In this document: positions 45,494 to 54,455 of the stretch, one piece after another | How the letters are laid out: every line of letters starts with the position of its first letter | Numbering within the stretch: position 1 is the stretch's first letter | Assembly: GCF_900451195.1 (NCBI RefSeq) | Contig: NZ_UGHR01000003.1 | Coordinates: 186,001-250,000 of the forward strand | Direction: 5' to 3' | From: Iodobacter fluviatilis | GTDB taxonomy: Bacteria; Pseudomonadota; Gammaproteobacteria; Burkholderiales; Chitinibacteraceae | Length of the DNA stretch: 64,000 bases | Made by a program: the position numbers and the translations under genes | The notes under the pieces: model-generated | Seen by the model: only the letters and a program-made list of their open reading frames with translations | Told to the model about the DNA's origin: nothing | Database searches by the model: none

Positions 45494-45710
45494 AGGGGAT
45501 CCATAAATTGTGAGGATCTATTAAACACAATGACATAAGTAATTACGCAAAAGTTTCCGGCAAGAAGTGCCTCTAACACCCGTATGTGAAATACGGCAAG
45601 CACAGCGGAGAAATTTTACCTAAGTACTAAATTGTTAATAGAGCCTTGCGGGCAACAAGCCAATCGGGAGATTATAGCAGCCTCAATACAGCCTTATACG
45701 CCTGCAAATC

Positions 45711-46463
45711 ATGTTAAAAATAAGTGGTCTGATTATTACGTTTAATGAAGCGCACAATATCGTTGAATGCCTGCGCTCCATGAAACAGGTTTGCGATGAT
45801 ATTGTGGTGGTTGATTCTTGCAGTAGTGATAACACCGCGGAATTAGCGAGACAAGAAGGTGCAACGGTGATTTCACAGCCCTTCCTGGGCGATGGTCCGC
45901 AGCGCAGCGTGGGTCTGCCACATTGCCGCCACGATTGGGTACTGAATTTAGACGCCGATGAGCGTTTAGAAGACGATTTGGTCGCCTATTTAAAAAACAC
46001 CGATTTAAGCCAGCAAAATGTCAGCGCCATTGAAACACGCCGCCGCAATTATATCGGCAATCAAACCACCCGCTTTGCCGGGCAATATCCGGATTATGTG
46101 CGGCGCATTTTTAATAAAACACAGGTGGATTTTTCACCTGTCGCTGCGCACACCAAAATTCAAAGCAATTCTTTAAAACAAATACCCGCGCATATTACCC
46201 ATTATTCTTATAAAGATTATCCGGATATCTTTAAACGAGCCTGCCTCTACGGCACATGGCAGGCACAAACTATTGCCAAAACCAATAAAAAAGTCGGCCC
46301 ATTCACGCCCGGATTTCATTGCCTTTTTTCGTTTTTAAAACATTATGTGATTAAACTGGGCTTTCTGGCAGGACACGATGGATTAGCGATCTCGCTAGGC
46401 AAAGCCGTCGCGTCTTACATCAAATATGCCCATGCGATTGAATTACGCCGAAATAAAAACTAA
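45711..46463 (+). CDS. Glycosyltransferase family 2, WaaE/KdtX-like
   Basis: A 250-residue enzyme with ISGLIITFNEAHNIVECLRSM at the start, VVVDSCSSDNTAELARQEGA and the metal-binding NLDADERLEDDL, the layout of LPS core beta-1,4-glucosyltransferases of the WaaE/KdtX type. The C-terminus contains hydrophobic and basic segments (GFHCLFSFLKHYVIKLGFLAG) for membrane association. It is divergent from the ligase/glycosyltransferase unit across a 217-base gap in which I see no JUMPstart/ops element. Confidence 0.9.
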   Translation: MLKISGLIITFNEAHNIVECLRSMKQVCDDIVVVDSCSSDNTAELARQEGATVISQPFLGDGPQRSVGLPHCRHDWVLNLDADERLEDDLVAYLKNTDLSQQNVSAIETRRRNYIGNQTTRFAGQYPDYVRRIFNKTQVDFSPVAAHTKIQSNSLKQIPAHITHYSYKDYPDIFKRACLYGTWQAQTIAKTNKKVGPFTPGFHCLFSFLKHYVIKLGFLAGHDGLAISLGKAVASYIKYAHAIELRRNKN

Positions 46464-46472
46464 CAACTAACA

Positions 46473-46597
46473 CCCCAAATCTTGAACCACGGAGGACACA
46501 GAGAACACGGAGAATTACCTTCTGTTTTTTTGGTTTTCTCCGTAAACCTCAGTGAACCTCCGTACCCTCCTACACTCCGTGGTTCAAGATTTGGATT
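46473..46597. repeat. R2 extragenic repeat, copy 5
   Basis: Left arm CCCCAAATCTTGAACCACGG then AGGACACAGAGAACACGGAG; right arm TTTTCTCCGTAAACCTCAGT then CTCCGTGGTTCAAGATTTGG. It lies between convergent genes (glycosyltransferase and COG0523 GTPase), 9 and 6 bases from them. Confidence 0.9.
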
Positions 46598-46603
46598 TGG
46601 AAT

Positions 46604-47629
46604 TCACATTATCGCGGCCAAGATAGCCGCTTCTATCGCAGCCCAATCGGGCACGGTTTCACCGCTCACTATCACTTCAAAGCGCGAGTCACGTCGATAA
46701 GCCGTGGTGGTTGCGCCCGGCATGCCGTCTACCCAATCGAAGCGATACCAGTCGCGCTCGGTATGGAATACGCCTTTGGCGCGGGACAGGCCCGTTAGAC
46801 CTAAGCTTTGCGGGCTGGATAGCGCATCAAATAAATCAGCAAGTTTGGCGCTGAAAAAGAGGGTTTCTGGGGCGAAAATCCAGCCACAGCTGTGCGAACC
46901 TAAGGCGGAATGGGATTTCTTAATCGGCCAGACTAGCTCTTCTTCCACGGCTGCCACTGGTTTAACGCGTTTACGCAGATTATTACTATGCAAGTTAGGC
47001 GTGCTGGCGGTTGGCCAGGGCTCCGGATGCAGCTCTAAATCCAGTAAAGCAGCATCAAACACGCCCTGCACTGCTTCTACAATGGCAAGCTTAGGCGGAA
47101 ACATCGCTTGTGCCATTTTCCACGCTGCACCCATTTGATCGACATCGGCCAGATCGGCCTTGCTCAGCACAATTACATCGGCCAATTGCAGCTGATCACG
47201 CCATGTTTCATGGCTGGTATAGCGGCTGTCTTGTAAGTGCCGCGCATCTAGTAGAGTCAATACTGCACGGACATCCAAGGCAGCAGCTAAAAATGGATCG
47301 CGCAGTAAATCAATAATCCCCGCCGGATGGCCCAGACCTGATGGTTCGATCAGCAGGCGATCAGGGCGTTTACCTTTGAGTAATTTCGTCAGCGTCACAC
47401 GCAGCATGGGGCTGGTGGTACAGCAGATGCAGCCGCCAGGCACCTCAGCAACCTGCAAACCATCTGCCGCCACTGACAGGCTGGCACCATCGATGCCCAC
47501 TTCTCCAAACTCATTCACCACCACCGCCCAATATTCATCCTGTGGCTTAGCAGCCAGCAGCTTCATCATGGCGGTGGTCTTGCCCACCCCTAAAAAACCA
47601 CTGATTAAATTGACCGGAGTGCGATTCAT
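46604..47629 (-). CDS. CobW/COG0523-family GTPase, putative metal chaperone
   Basis: A 341-residue G3E P-loop GTPase. Walker A is GFLGVGKTT (residues 11-19), the metal-binding CxCC motif is GGCICC (about 66-71), and VLSKADLADVD supplies the NKxD-like motif. The C-terminal CobW domain (about 240-335) includes RAKGVFHTERDWYRFDWVDG. Members act as zinc or cobalt metallochaperones; the subclass cannot be fixed by eye. I see no Zur-box-like palindrome upstream, only R2 copy 6. Confidence 0.9.
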   Translation of the reverse strand: MNRTPVNLISGFLGVGKTTAMMKLLAAKPQDEYWAVVVNEFGEVGIDGASLSVAADGLQVAEVPGGCICCTTSPMLRVTLTKLLKGKRPDRLLIEPSGLGHPAGIIDLLRDPFLAAALDVRAVLTLLDARHLQDSRYTSHETWRDQLQLADVIVLSKADLADVDQMGAAWKMAQAMFPPKLAIVEAVQGVFDAALLDLELHPEPWPTASTPNLHSNNLRKRVKPVAAVEEELVWPIKKSHSALGSHSCGWIFAPETLFFSAKLADLFDALSSPQSLGLTGLSRAKGVFHTERDWYRFDWVDGMPGATTTAYRRDSRFEVIVSGETVPDWAAIEAAILAAIM

Positions 47630-47679
47630 AGGTTGTTATTTATCCTAAAACAGGAAATATTAAAGTGCTTTAAACATCA

Positions 47680-47785
47680 AATCCAAATCTTGAACCACGG
47701 AGGAAAAAGAGAACACGAAGGGCCACGAAGAAAAACATTACAAGGTTTTCTCTGTGACCTCTGCGCTCTCTGTGGTTCAAGATAT
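47680..47785. repeat. R2 extragenic repeat, copy 6
   Basis: Left arm AATCCAAATCTTGAACCACG then GAGGAAAAAGAGAACACGAA; right arm TTTTCTCTGTGACCTCTGCG then CTCTGTGGTTCAAGATAT. It lies between the COG0523 gene and pth, 17 bases from the pth stop. Confidence 0.88.
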
Positions 47786-47802
47786 AGTTCTACGTTTACA
47801 GA

Positions 47803-48408
47803 CTATTCTGGCTTAGGTTTGTTTGGCCGCTGTACACCCGCATGCAATTGCTGCATCGCCCCGCCCATATCACCCGCCAGCATTTTAGGCAGTACATGAT
47901 GGGCTTTGATAAACACATCCATAATGCCTTCGAATTCTTCTTTACGCGGTGGTTTGAGCACAAAGTTTGCCACTTCGGCCTTATTACCCGGATGGCCAAT
48001 GCCCACACGTAAACGCCAGAAATCAGGCGTGCCCAAATGGGCTTGAATATCTTTTAAGCCATTATGCCCGCCATTACCGCCGCCCTGCTTCAGCTTGATC
48101 TGCCCTGCAGGGATATCCAGCTCGTCGTGTACCACTAGGATTTCTGCGGGCAATATTTTATAAAACTGCGCCAAAGCCACCACAGATAAGCCACTGCGGT
48201 TCATAAAAGTTTGCGGCTCTAGCAGCCATACATCGCTGCCATGCAGACGGGCTTTTGCAGCTAAGCCATGGAATTTATTATCGTGGCGCAAAGAGGCACT
48301 CGAGTCTTTGGCTAATTCATCCACCCACCAAAAGCCCGCATTATGACGGGTTTGCGCGTAGTCGCTGCCGGGATTACCCAGCCCTACGATCAGTTTAATT
48401 TGCGGCAT
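47803..48408 (-). CDS. pth: Peptidyl-tRNA hydrolase
   Basis: A 201-residue monomeric esterase that releases peptides from stalled peptidyl-tRNA. The N-terminus [20 protein letters not shown] contains the catalytic His (near residue 23), and [25 protein letters not shown] and [12 protein letters not shown] are the other family blocks. ATG 48408 is used; the frame extends to 48483 without a better site. It lies downstream of rplY as in most betaproteobacteria, here with one unknown gene between. Confidence 0.96.
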   Translation of the reverse strand: MPQIKLIVGLGNPGSDYAQTRHNAGFWWVDELAKDSSASLRHDNKFHGLAAKARLHGSDVWLLEPQTFMNRSGLSVVALAQFYKILPAEILVVHDELDIPAGQIKLKQGGGNGGHNGLKDIQAHLGTPDFWRLRVGIGHPGNKAEVANFVLKPPRKEEFEGIMDVFIKAHHVLPKMLAGDMGGAMQQLHAGVQRPNKPKPE

Positions 48409-48536
48409 AGTCTTTCTTAAAAACGGGCGAAAAGGGTTATATGATACCCTGGGGCCTGCGGTCCTTTGATTTACAATTTGCACAGAACAACAATCAGATT
48501 CAGAGCTGTCTGCGATGATTAAGTCAGCTGGGCTGT

Positions 48537-49175
48537 TTATGCACCCATTTTTCTGAGCGCGGCCCTTGCTGCAGTATTGGGTTCATGGCGAATAAGGCGC
48601 AAGCTGCCATCAGGGGCCAGATAAATTTTCCCCCAGGCAATACGATCTGATTCTATTTCAATACTCCAGCCACCAGACCATGCCCAGCCTGCGCTGGCAG
48701 GAATCAATTTAAACCGCCCAATCCAGCGGCCAGGTGTTGCCGCTGTCACGTCCCTCTCTGCGGGCACATCCAGACTGGCTTGCCAGGCAATTGTCCCTGC
48801 GTGATTCCTTAATACTAATTGCTGGGTATTTTCAGATGAATACTGGCTCAGCGTATAAGCGACCCAAGCCCCAGGCAAGCCCAGCTCCGCCTGTGCGACA
48901 AACATACCTTGCGGGGCTTTACGGTTTGCAGACACTTGGACATCCGTAAAATATGGCGCGTAATCCAAACCATCCTGCCGGACATGAAACGGCGAAATAC
49001 CCAGCCTAGGAACCAGCCAATAAACCAGCAGAGAAATTGCCAGTAATAGGGCCGCGCCATTCACTTTTGCCTTATGCCGCGGTGGTATGACCGGTAAGCT
49101 GGCCAGCCAAGCTAGGGGGCTCCAGACAAATGACTGAAGATGATGCTGACTGGAATATAACTCTTCATCTCTCAT
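48537..49175 (-). CDS. Uncharacterised membrane-anchored protein
   Basis: A 212-residue protein with one hydrophobic segment (about residues 40-60, [21 protein letters not shown]) and a C-terminal extracytoplasmic part rich in Trp and beta-strand-like stretches ([21 protein letters not shown]). I do not recognise a family. ATG 49175 is favoured since GGGGAAAG lies just upstream of it, the alternative ATG at 49187 being part of that same run. It is flanked by pth and a terminator shared with rplY, so it probably has its own promoter. Confidence 0.65.
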   Translation of the reverse strand: MRDEELYSSQHHLQSFVWSPLAWLASLPVIPPRHKAKVNGAALLLAISLLVYWLVPRLGISPFHVRQDGLDYAPYFTDVQVSANRKAPQGMFVAQAELGLPGAWVAYTLSQYSSENTQQLVLRNHAGTIAWQASLDVPAERDVTAATPGRWIGRFKLIPASAGWAWSGGWSIEIESDRIAWGKIYLAPDGSLRLIRHEPNTAARAALRKMGA

Positions 49176-49236
49176 TGCTTTCCCCATTTATTGCCGACAA
49201 AAAAGAATAGCAGATAGCAAGAAATGAAAAACGAAA

Positions 49237-49262
49237 AAAAACCCGCCGCAGCGGGTTTTTTT
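49237..49262. terminator. Bidirectional terminator after rplY
   Basis: AAACCCGC-CGCA-GCGGGTTT with long A and T runs on both sides, 12 bases after the rplY stop (minus strand). A classical strong intrinsic terminator. Confidence 0.92.
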
Positions 49263-49274
49263 GAGCTTTAAAAC

Positions 49275-49856
49275 TTAAACAGCTTTTGCGCCGTTCAGGT
49301 TTACGATGCCCAAGTCTTTACCAGAAGCCAACGATACCAGTTCGATACCATCTGCAAGCTTGATGTCTGACAAGTGAACGGATGTCTTCAATGCAGACAA
49401 TTCGCTCAGATCAACAGTAACGAATTCTGGCAGCTTGGAAGCTACGCAACGAATCATTACTTCATTCAGCACAGTGCTGATCGAACCACCTTGCATTTTA
49501 ACGCCCAGGCATGTGTCACCGTTGATGAAGTGCAATGGCACTTTCAATTCAACAACAGTAGCGTCATTTACGCGTTGCAAGTCAACGTGCAGAACCAGTT
49601 GTTTGAATGGGTGATATTGAACAGCGCGAACCAGAACTTGCTCGGAAGCAGCGCCTTCGATGTTCAGCTTGATCAGGGCAGTGTGGAACGCTTCTTTTTG
49701 CAGAGCGTAATACATGCTGTTGTGGTCAAGAGATACGGCTACAGGGGCTACATCGCCACCGTAAACGATTGCTGGCAAACGACCGTCACGACGCTGGCGG
49801 CGGCTCGCACCCGTACCTTGCGCGTCACGTGCTACTGCATTGATTTCAAAAGTCAT
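49275..49856 (-). CDS. rplY: 50S ribosomal protein L25 (CTC form)
   Basis: A 193-residue member of the long L25/CTC class, which binds 5S rRNA. Residues 5-95 are the L25 domain (GTGASRRQRRDGRLPAIVYG ... HVDLQRV) and residues 100-190 the TL5/CTC C-terminal beta domain (VPLHFING, SVHLSDIKLADG). Prs lies just upstream in the same orientation, with a GTGCTGTC/GACAGCAC hairpin between them. Confidence 0.95.
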   Translation of the reverse strand: MTFEINAVARDAQGTGASRRQRRDGRLPAIVYGGDVAPVAVSLDHNSMYYALQKEAFHTALIKLNIEGAASEQVLVRAVQYHPFKQLVLHVDLQRVNDATVVELKVPLHFINGDTCLGVKMQGGSISTVLNEVMIRCVASKLPEFVTVDLSELSALKTSVHLSDIKLADGIELVSLASGKDLGIVNLNGAKAV

Positions 49857-49915
49857 GATAAAACTCCATAAGCACTTTGCTGACCCTTAGGGCCAAGCTT
49901 GGTGCATTTAAATAA

Positions 49916-49939
49916 GTGCTGTCCGCGACCAGACAGCAC
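49916..49939 (-). promoter_or_regulatory. Hairpin between prs and rplY
   Basis: GTGCTGTC-8 nt-GACAGCAC forms an 8-bp stem. On the minus strand it is followed by TTATTTAAAT, a poor U run, so it may be a partial terminator, a processing site, or part of the rplY leader, where L25-type autogenous control would be possible. Confidence 0.4.
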
Positions 49940-49963
49940 AGCAAGCGGACCGAGGTCCAAAAT

Positions 49964-50914
49964 TTAATCTACAAACAAGGACGAAACAGATTCGTCGTTG
50001 TTGATACGGCGCATCGTTTCAGCCAAAAGGCCGGCAATCGATACCACACGTACACGACCACTATCTTGTGCAGCCTGGCTTACCGGGATAGTGTCAGTCA
50101 CAACCACTTCATCCAGGTCAGATTGCATAATGCGCTCTACGGCAGCACCCGAGAATACAGCGTGGGTTGCGTAAGCCAATACGCGTTTCGCACCGTGTTG
50201 TTTCAGCGCTTGCGCAGCTTTGCACAGGGTATTAGCGGTATCGATCATGTCATCGATAATCACACAGGTACGGTCTTTAACATCACCGATAATATGCATA
50301 ACTTCGGCAACGCCAGCCTTAGGACGGCGTTTGTCGATAATCGCCATATCCACACCCAATTGCTTAGCCATGGCGCGGGCACGTAATACGCCGCCTACAT
50401 CTGGGCTAACAACCATCAGGTTTTCATAGCGCTTTTCTCGGATATCCGACAGCAATACAGGTGTCGAGTAGATGTTATCTACGGGGATATCGAAGAAGCC
50501 TTGAATTTGATCTGCATGTACATCCACGGTCAGTACACGGTCTACCCCGGCCACGGTCAGCATATTTGCAACCACTTTGGCAGAAATAGGCACACGTGCA
50601 GAGCGTGGGCGACGATCCTGACGGGAATACCCGAGATAGGGAATCGCTGCAGTAATGCGGCCAGCCGATGCGCGTTTCAGCGAATCAACCATCAGCATGA
50701 CTTCCATCAGATTATCGTTGGTAGGTACACAGGTGGACTGAAGAACAAATACATCGCGACCGCGAACGTTCTCGAGAAGCTCAACGGTCACTTCGCCGTC
50801 AGAGAATCGACCAACCGTAGCACGGCCGATCGAGATGTCCAGGTGGTTAACTACACTGTCAGCAAGCTTGGGGTTAGCATTGCCGGTAAACACCATGAGG
50901 CTATCGTAAGCCAT
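49964..50914 (-). CDS. prs: Ribose-phosphate pyrophosphokinase
   Basis: A 316-residue enzyme that makes PRPP from ribose 5-phosphate and ATP for nucleotide, histidine and tryptophan synthesis. Class I motifs are present: [36 protein letters not shown], the [14 protein letters not shown] signature, and the PRPP loop [17 protein letters not shown]. The order ispE, tRNA-Gln, prs, rplY is conserved in betaproteobacteria. Confidence 0.97.
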   Translation of the reverse strand: MAYDSLMVFTGNANPKLADSVVNHLDISIGRATVGRFSDGEVTVELLENVRGRDVFVLQSTCVPTNDNLMEVMLMVDSLKRASAGRITAAIPYLGYSRQDRRPRSARVPISAKVVANMLTVAGVDRVLTVDVHADQIQGFFDIPVDNIYSTPVLLSDIREKRYENLMVVSPDVGGVLRARAMAKQLGVDMAIIDKRRPKAGVAEVMHIIGDVKDRTCVIIDDMIDTANTLCKAAQALKQHGAKRVLAYATHAVFSGAAVERIMQSDLDEVVVTDTIPVSQAAQDSGRVRVVSIAGLLAETMRRINNDESVSSLFVD

Positions 50915-50934
50915 TTCCGTATTCCAGAATGACG

Positions 50935-50964
50935 AAAAGCGTGTAATTTTAAAATTACACGCTT
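50935..50964 (-). terminator. Terminator between tRNA-Gln and prs
   Basis: AAGCGTGTAATTTT and AAAATTACACGCTT form a perfect 28-base palindrome; on the minus strand it continues TTC. It lies 14 bases after the tRNA-Gln CCA and 20 before prs, so it could limit read-through from the tRNA into prs. Confidence 0.65.
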
Positions 50965-50977
50965 CTCTGAGAATGAT

Positions 50978-51054
50978 TGGCAGGGGAAGAAGGATTCGAA
51001 CCTTCGCATGTCGGAATCAAAATCCGATGCCTTAACCAACTTGGCGACTCCCCT
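50978..51054 (-). tRNA. tRNA-Gln (anticodon TTG)
   Basis: A 77-base gene with encoded CCA. The acceptor stem is AGGGGAG/TTCCCCT (one G-U pair) with discriminator G. The anticodon arm is TCGGA-TTTTGAT-TCCGA, giving anticodon TTG (reads CAA and CAG, glutamine). The T-loop GTTCGAATC is standard. It lies between ispE and prs. Confidence 0.95.
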
Positions 51055-51065
51055 AATGAAACTGC

Positions 51066-51917
51066 CTAAAACTCGGCAAATTCATGTAATGGATGCTTAC
51101 TTAATGACCTAGCAACATATCCGGTCATATTTTTAGGCAGGTCGTATATTACACGGTTTGCTTCGTTGGGTGAAGAAAAACTTGCAAAAACACAACTACC
51201 TGAACCAGTCATCCTTGCATCAGCATACTGGCTGAGCCACGTAATGTTTTCGCGTATTTCAGGATGATTCTTACAGGCCACGTATTCCAGATCATTTTGG
51301 GTGATGGCGCTGCTGAGGTGCGGAACTTTAATCGGCGGCGTATTTCTTGTCAAGTCAGGATCAGAAAAAATTTGTGGTGTCGACACATGAACTTGCGGAT
51401 GCAAAACCACAAAATCAACGTCGGGCGTAGCCACAGGCGTCATGATTTCGCCAATTCCTTCTACGAATGCTGATTCGCCAAAAATAAAAAACGGCACATC
51501 CGCACCAAGGCTTAAACCCAGCTCCATCAGCCTGCTGCGCGGTAAATTTAATTGCCATAAGCGATTAAGCGCCAGCATTACGGTAGCAGCATCCGAGCTG
51601 CCTCCGCCTACCCCTCCACCCATAGGCAGACGCTTTTCCACGCGGATATCCACCCCTTTGCTGCAGCCGGTTTCTTTTTGCAGCAAGCGCGCAGCACGCA
51701 CGGTTAAATCACTTTCTGCAGGCACGCCAGGCAAGGGATTCAGATGCTGGATTTCTCCGCCTTCATTGACGCGCAAGCTAATGGTATCGGCCAGATCAAT
51801 CAGCTGAAAAACAGATTGCAGCAGGTGGTAGCCATCGCTTCGCCGCCCCACAACATGCAAAAAAAGGTTGAGCTTGGCGGGAGCAGGAAAATCCTGCCAA
51901 TCGAGGGAGTTACTCAT
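51066..51917 (-). CDS. ispE: 4-diphosphocytidyl-2-C-methyl-D-erythritol kinase
   Basis: A 283-residue GHMP kinase of the non-mevalonate isoprenoid pathway. The N-terminal PAPAKLNLFLHV contains the catalytic Lys (residue 15), the ATP-binding glycine-rich loop is PMGGGVGGGSSDAAT (98-112), and the catalytic Asp is in LGADVPFFI. ATG 51917 overlaps the lolB stop (TAATG), which decides the start against the upstream in-frame codons. Confidence 0.95.
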   Translation of the reverse strand: MSNSLDWQDFPAPAKLNLFLHVVGRRSDGYHLLQSVFQLIDLADTISLRVNEGGEIQHLNPLPGVPAESDLTVRAARLLQKETGCSKGVDIRVEKRLPMGGGVGGGSSDAATVMLALNRLWQLNLPRSRLMELGLSLGADVPFFIFGESAFVEGIGEIMTPVATPDVDFVVLHPQVHVSTPQIFSDPDLTRNTPPIKVPHLSSAITQNDLEYVACKNHPEIRENITWLSQYADARMTGSGSCVFASFSSPNEANRVIYDLPKNMTGYVARSLSKHPLHEFAEF

Positions 51918-52444
51918 TAAGGATTCCATTGCCATTCTGTAATCACAACTTTAATTTCTAAATCACTGCGGCTCAGTGTTAATTTGTGCGGCAAACTGGG
52001 CTGCCCGCGATAATCTGTGCTTTCAATACGCCAGCCTGATTGTAAGAGCAGACGACCATTTTCAATATCACTCTGGCTAGTGACTGCAAGCTCCGGATCA
52101 GCCTCGCCACGCAACCACCAGCGCAATCCTGATACAGGCAAGGGCCAGCCTAAAGTTTCAGCAATTAACTCATCAGCAGAGTGCGCTTTAGTTTCCCGCT
52201 GATTTGCATCACGCAAGCTGGCACTGCTAGGGCTGAACCGCAGCTCTGCCGCCGTTTGCCCAAGTGGCCCGGATAGCGAAAGCTCGCTTTCTTCACCCAG
52301 CTGATGCCAGTCAAATTGCGCATAATGCCTTTCATTTGCGACTTTTAATGCCACCCTGCCACTGGCCGAATAACCAGCTCGCGGGGCCTGAGGCACAGAG
52401 CTGCAGGCGCTTAATAAAAGCAACAAAATCAGCCATAAACGCAT
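51917..52444 (-). CDS. lolB: Outer-membrane lipoprotein localisation protein LolB
   Basis: A 175-residue lipoprotein (lipobox LLSAC, Cys 14) that receives lipoproteins from LolA and inserts them in the outer membrane. Recognisable blocks are YSASGRVALKV, AQFDWHQ, SELSLSGPLGQTAAEL and LPVSGLRWWLRG. It overlaps ispE by one base and the preceding TPR gene by one base, so all three are translationally linked. Clients in this window include Pal and the TPR lipoprotein. Confidence 0.92.
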   Translation of the reverse strand: MRLWLILLLLLSACSSVPQAPRAGYSASGRVALKVANERHYAQFDWHQLGEESELSLSGPLGQTAAELRFSPSSASLRDANQRETKAHSADELIAETLGWPLPVSGLRWWLRGEADPELAVTSQSDIENGRLLLQSGWRIESTDYRGQPSLPHKLTLSRSDLEIKVVITEWQWNP

Positions 52445-54210
52445 CAGCGGATACCTAGGCGGGAAATCACCTCAAGTAGCGTTTCATTTTTTGCATCCAC
52501 CAGAAGAGCCTCATCCACGATTTTTTTTGCTTCGGCTTTATCCCCAAGCTGCCACAATACTTCTGCCAAATGAGCGGCCACATCCGGCTCGGTTAATTTT
52601 GCATAAGCACGTTGCAGCAAATCTTTTGCCTCCTGCTTTTTGCCCTGCTTATAACGCAGCCAGCCCAAGCTATCCAGAATAACCGGGCTGTCTGGCTCGA
52701 GCGCAATCGCCTGCTCCAGCAGTTTTTCGGCTTCTGCCAGCTTGCTGGTACGTGTCAGCAGGGTATAGCCCAAGGCATTCATGCCCTGAGCATTGGCAGG
52801 CAACAGTGCCACATACTTGCGTAAATCGCTTTCAGCCAGGGCGTAATCGCCTTGCATATCTGCCAATAAAGCCCGGTCGTAGATTAAATCGGCCGATTGT
52901 GGATAAGTAGCAATGCCCTTACTTAAAGTATCCACACCCTTTTTAAAATCCTTTGCCTCACGCCACAGCTGAGCATCCATCTGAATATGCTCAATCCGTG
53001 CCTGCTCAGTGTCTGCCGGCAAGGCGGCGATGGCTTTACGCGCCTCTTCCATTCTGCCCAAGCGGGCATAAACCCGTGGTAAGCGTTTTTTAGCTGAAGG
53101 CGCAAACTCGCCCCCTACCTGGCTATACCAGCTCAGTGCTTCATCAAAACGGTAGCGCTCTTCAGAAATCTGGCCAAGGTAATAACGCAAGTTATCCACA
53201 TTGCGTGGGTTTTGTGTAATAGCCGCGCTTAAATTCCGGTAAGCCGTATCCAAATCGCGCTGCTGCAATGCAATTAAACCCGTACCAATTAATGCGTCTA
53301 AATTTGTTGCTTGCAGATTCAGTACTTCCTGATAAACCTGATTTGCCTCTGCTAAGCGCTGAGCAGCAACCAGCTCGCGTGCCAGCGAGTTGCGCAGTAC
53401 CAACGACATCGGATTATCTTTTACTGATTTTTGCAAAAATGCCACGCTGCTCGCAGGCGATTGATTTGATAAAAGCTGAGCTTTGTACTGAATTACCGCA
53501 TCCCAATTGGGACGGCTGGCCAGTGCACGATCCAGCTCTGCAATTGCATCGTTAAAGCGCTCTTGGTTGGCCATCGCCACGGCACGGGCGAAATGCGCCT
53601 CTGGCAGCTGCGGATATTTTTGTGTCAGCTCATCAGTCAGAAGCCATGCAGCTTTTCTGTCGCTGGTTTTATCCCACAGCAAATGCATTTGCATAAAGAA
53701 AGCAGGCGCTTCCTCCGGTTTTGCAGCAAGTAAAGCCTCGATATGCGGGCGAGCTTCTTCTACCCGGTCGGCGCGAATTAATAAAGTCAGCAATATTTGC
53801 CGGGCTCCTACCGAGTTAGGTGCGGCAGTAATCCATTGCTGAGCGGTTTCCTGAGCAAGCCCCAGTTGCCCTGCCCCTACCGCAACTTCTGTAGCCCGGC
53901 GCGCCACACGCGGGTCATGCGTGCGATTAGCAAGGTCGTACCATGTCTGTGCAGAGAGCGCTGTGCGGCCACGCTGCAAAGAAATATCTGCGACTAAAAA
54001 ACGCAGCAGTAAATCATTAGTTAAAGGTAGACGCGATAAGGATTCCGGAGCAAAACTTTCATCCCTCACAGGCTCAGCATCACCTGCAGCTTCGGCGGGC
54101 TCGCTTGCGGCAGTGCCAGACGTTGATGCAACGGGCACAGAGGCGCAGCCGCCCAAGAATAAGCCGCTGATAAGTACGCAAAGAGCATAGTGTCGGAAAG
54201 GGACGGGCAT
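52444..54210 (-). CDS. TPR-repeat lipoprotein
   Basis: A 588-residue protein with a lipoprotein signal (lipobox LGGC, Cys 22), an Ala/Glu/Pro linker and about a dozen TPR-like helical pairs over residues 55-580 (for example PEAHFARAVAMANQERFNDAIAELDRAL, and near the C-terminus ALGYTLLTRTSKLAEAEKLLEQAIALEPDSP). Genes of this type precede lolB in many betaproteobacteria; function is not established. It overlaps lolB by ATGA. Divergent from mutM. Confidence 0.88.
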   Translation of the reverse strand: MPVPFRHYALCVLISGLFLGGCASVPVASTSGTAASEPAEAAGDAEPVRDESFAPESLSRLPLTNDLLLRFLVADISLQRGRTALSAQTWYDLANRTHDPRVARRATEVAVGAGQLGLAQETAQQWITAAPNSVGARQILLTLLIRADRVEEARPHIEALLAAKPEEAPAFFMQMHLLWDKTSDRKAAWLLTDELTQKYPQLPEAHFARAVAMANQERFNDAIAELDRALASRPNWDAVIQYKAQLLSNQSPASSVAFLQKSVKDNPMSLVLRNSLARELVAAQRLAEANQVYQEVLNLQATNLDALIGTGLIALQQRDLDTAYRNLSAAITQNPRNVDNLRYYLGQISEERYRFDEALSWYSQVGGEFAPSAKKRLPRVYARLGRMEEARKAIAALPADTEQARIEHIQMDAQLWREAKDFKKGVDTLSKGIATYPQSADLIYDRALLADMQGDYALAESDLRKYVALLPANAQGMNALGYTLLTRTSKLAEAEKLLEQAIALEPDSPVILDSLGWLRYKQGKKQEAKDLLQRAYAKLTEPDVAAHLAEVLWQLGDKAEAKKIVDEALLVDAKNETLLEVISRLGIR

Positions 54211-54455
54211 GGCACAATCCAGTAACGTCAGTAATCATTCCATATTAACTCGGATATTTCAGATAGTAATAGCTCGTCTTACGCTTACTTTATTTGAAAC
54301 GCATAGTAAGCAATAAGCGAATGAATACATCGGACAATACAAACACAGCATTAAACCCTTTTAAAACAAACAACTGCATTCATTTTTATACCTTATTTTT
54401 GCATCAGAACACCACTTAGCCCGATCAGGCTTCAGCCCGCTCACAGGAAGACAAA

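Noticed and set aside
45494..45710. JUMPstart/ops element in the glycosyltransferase gap
   Set aside because: No GGCGGTAG-like sequence found on either strand.
49374..49871. 165-codon ORF antisense to rplY
   Set aside because: Complete overlap with a ribosomal protein gene; product shows no motifs.
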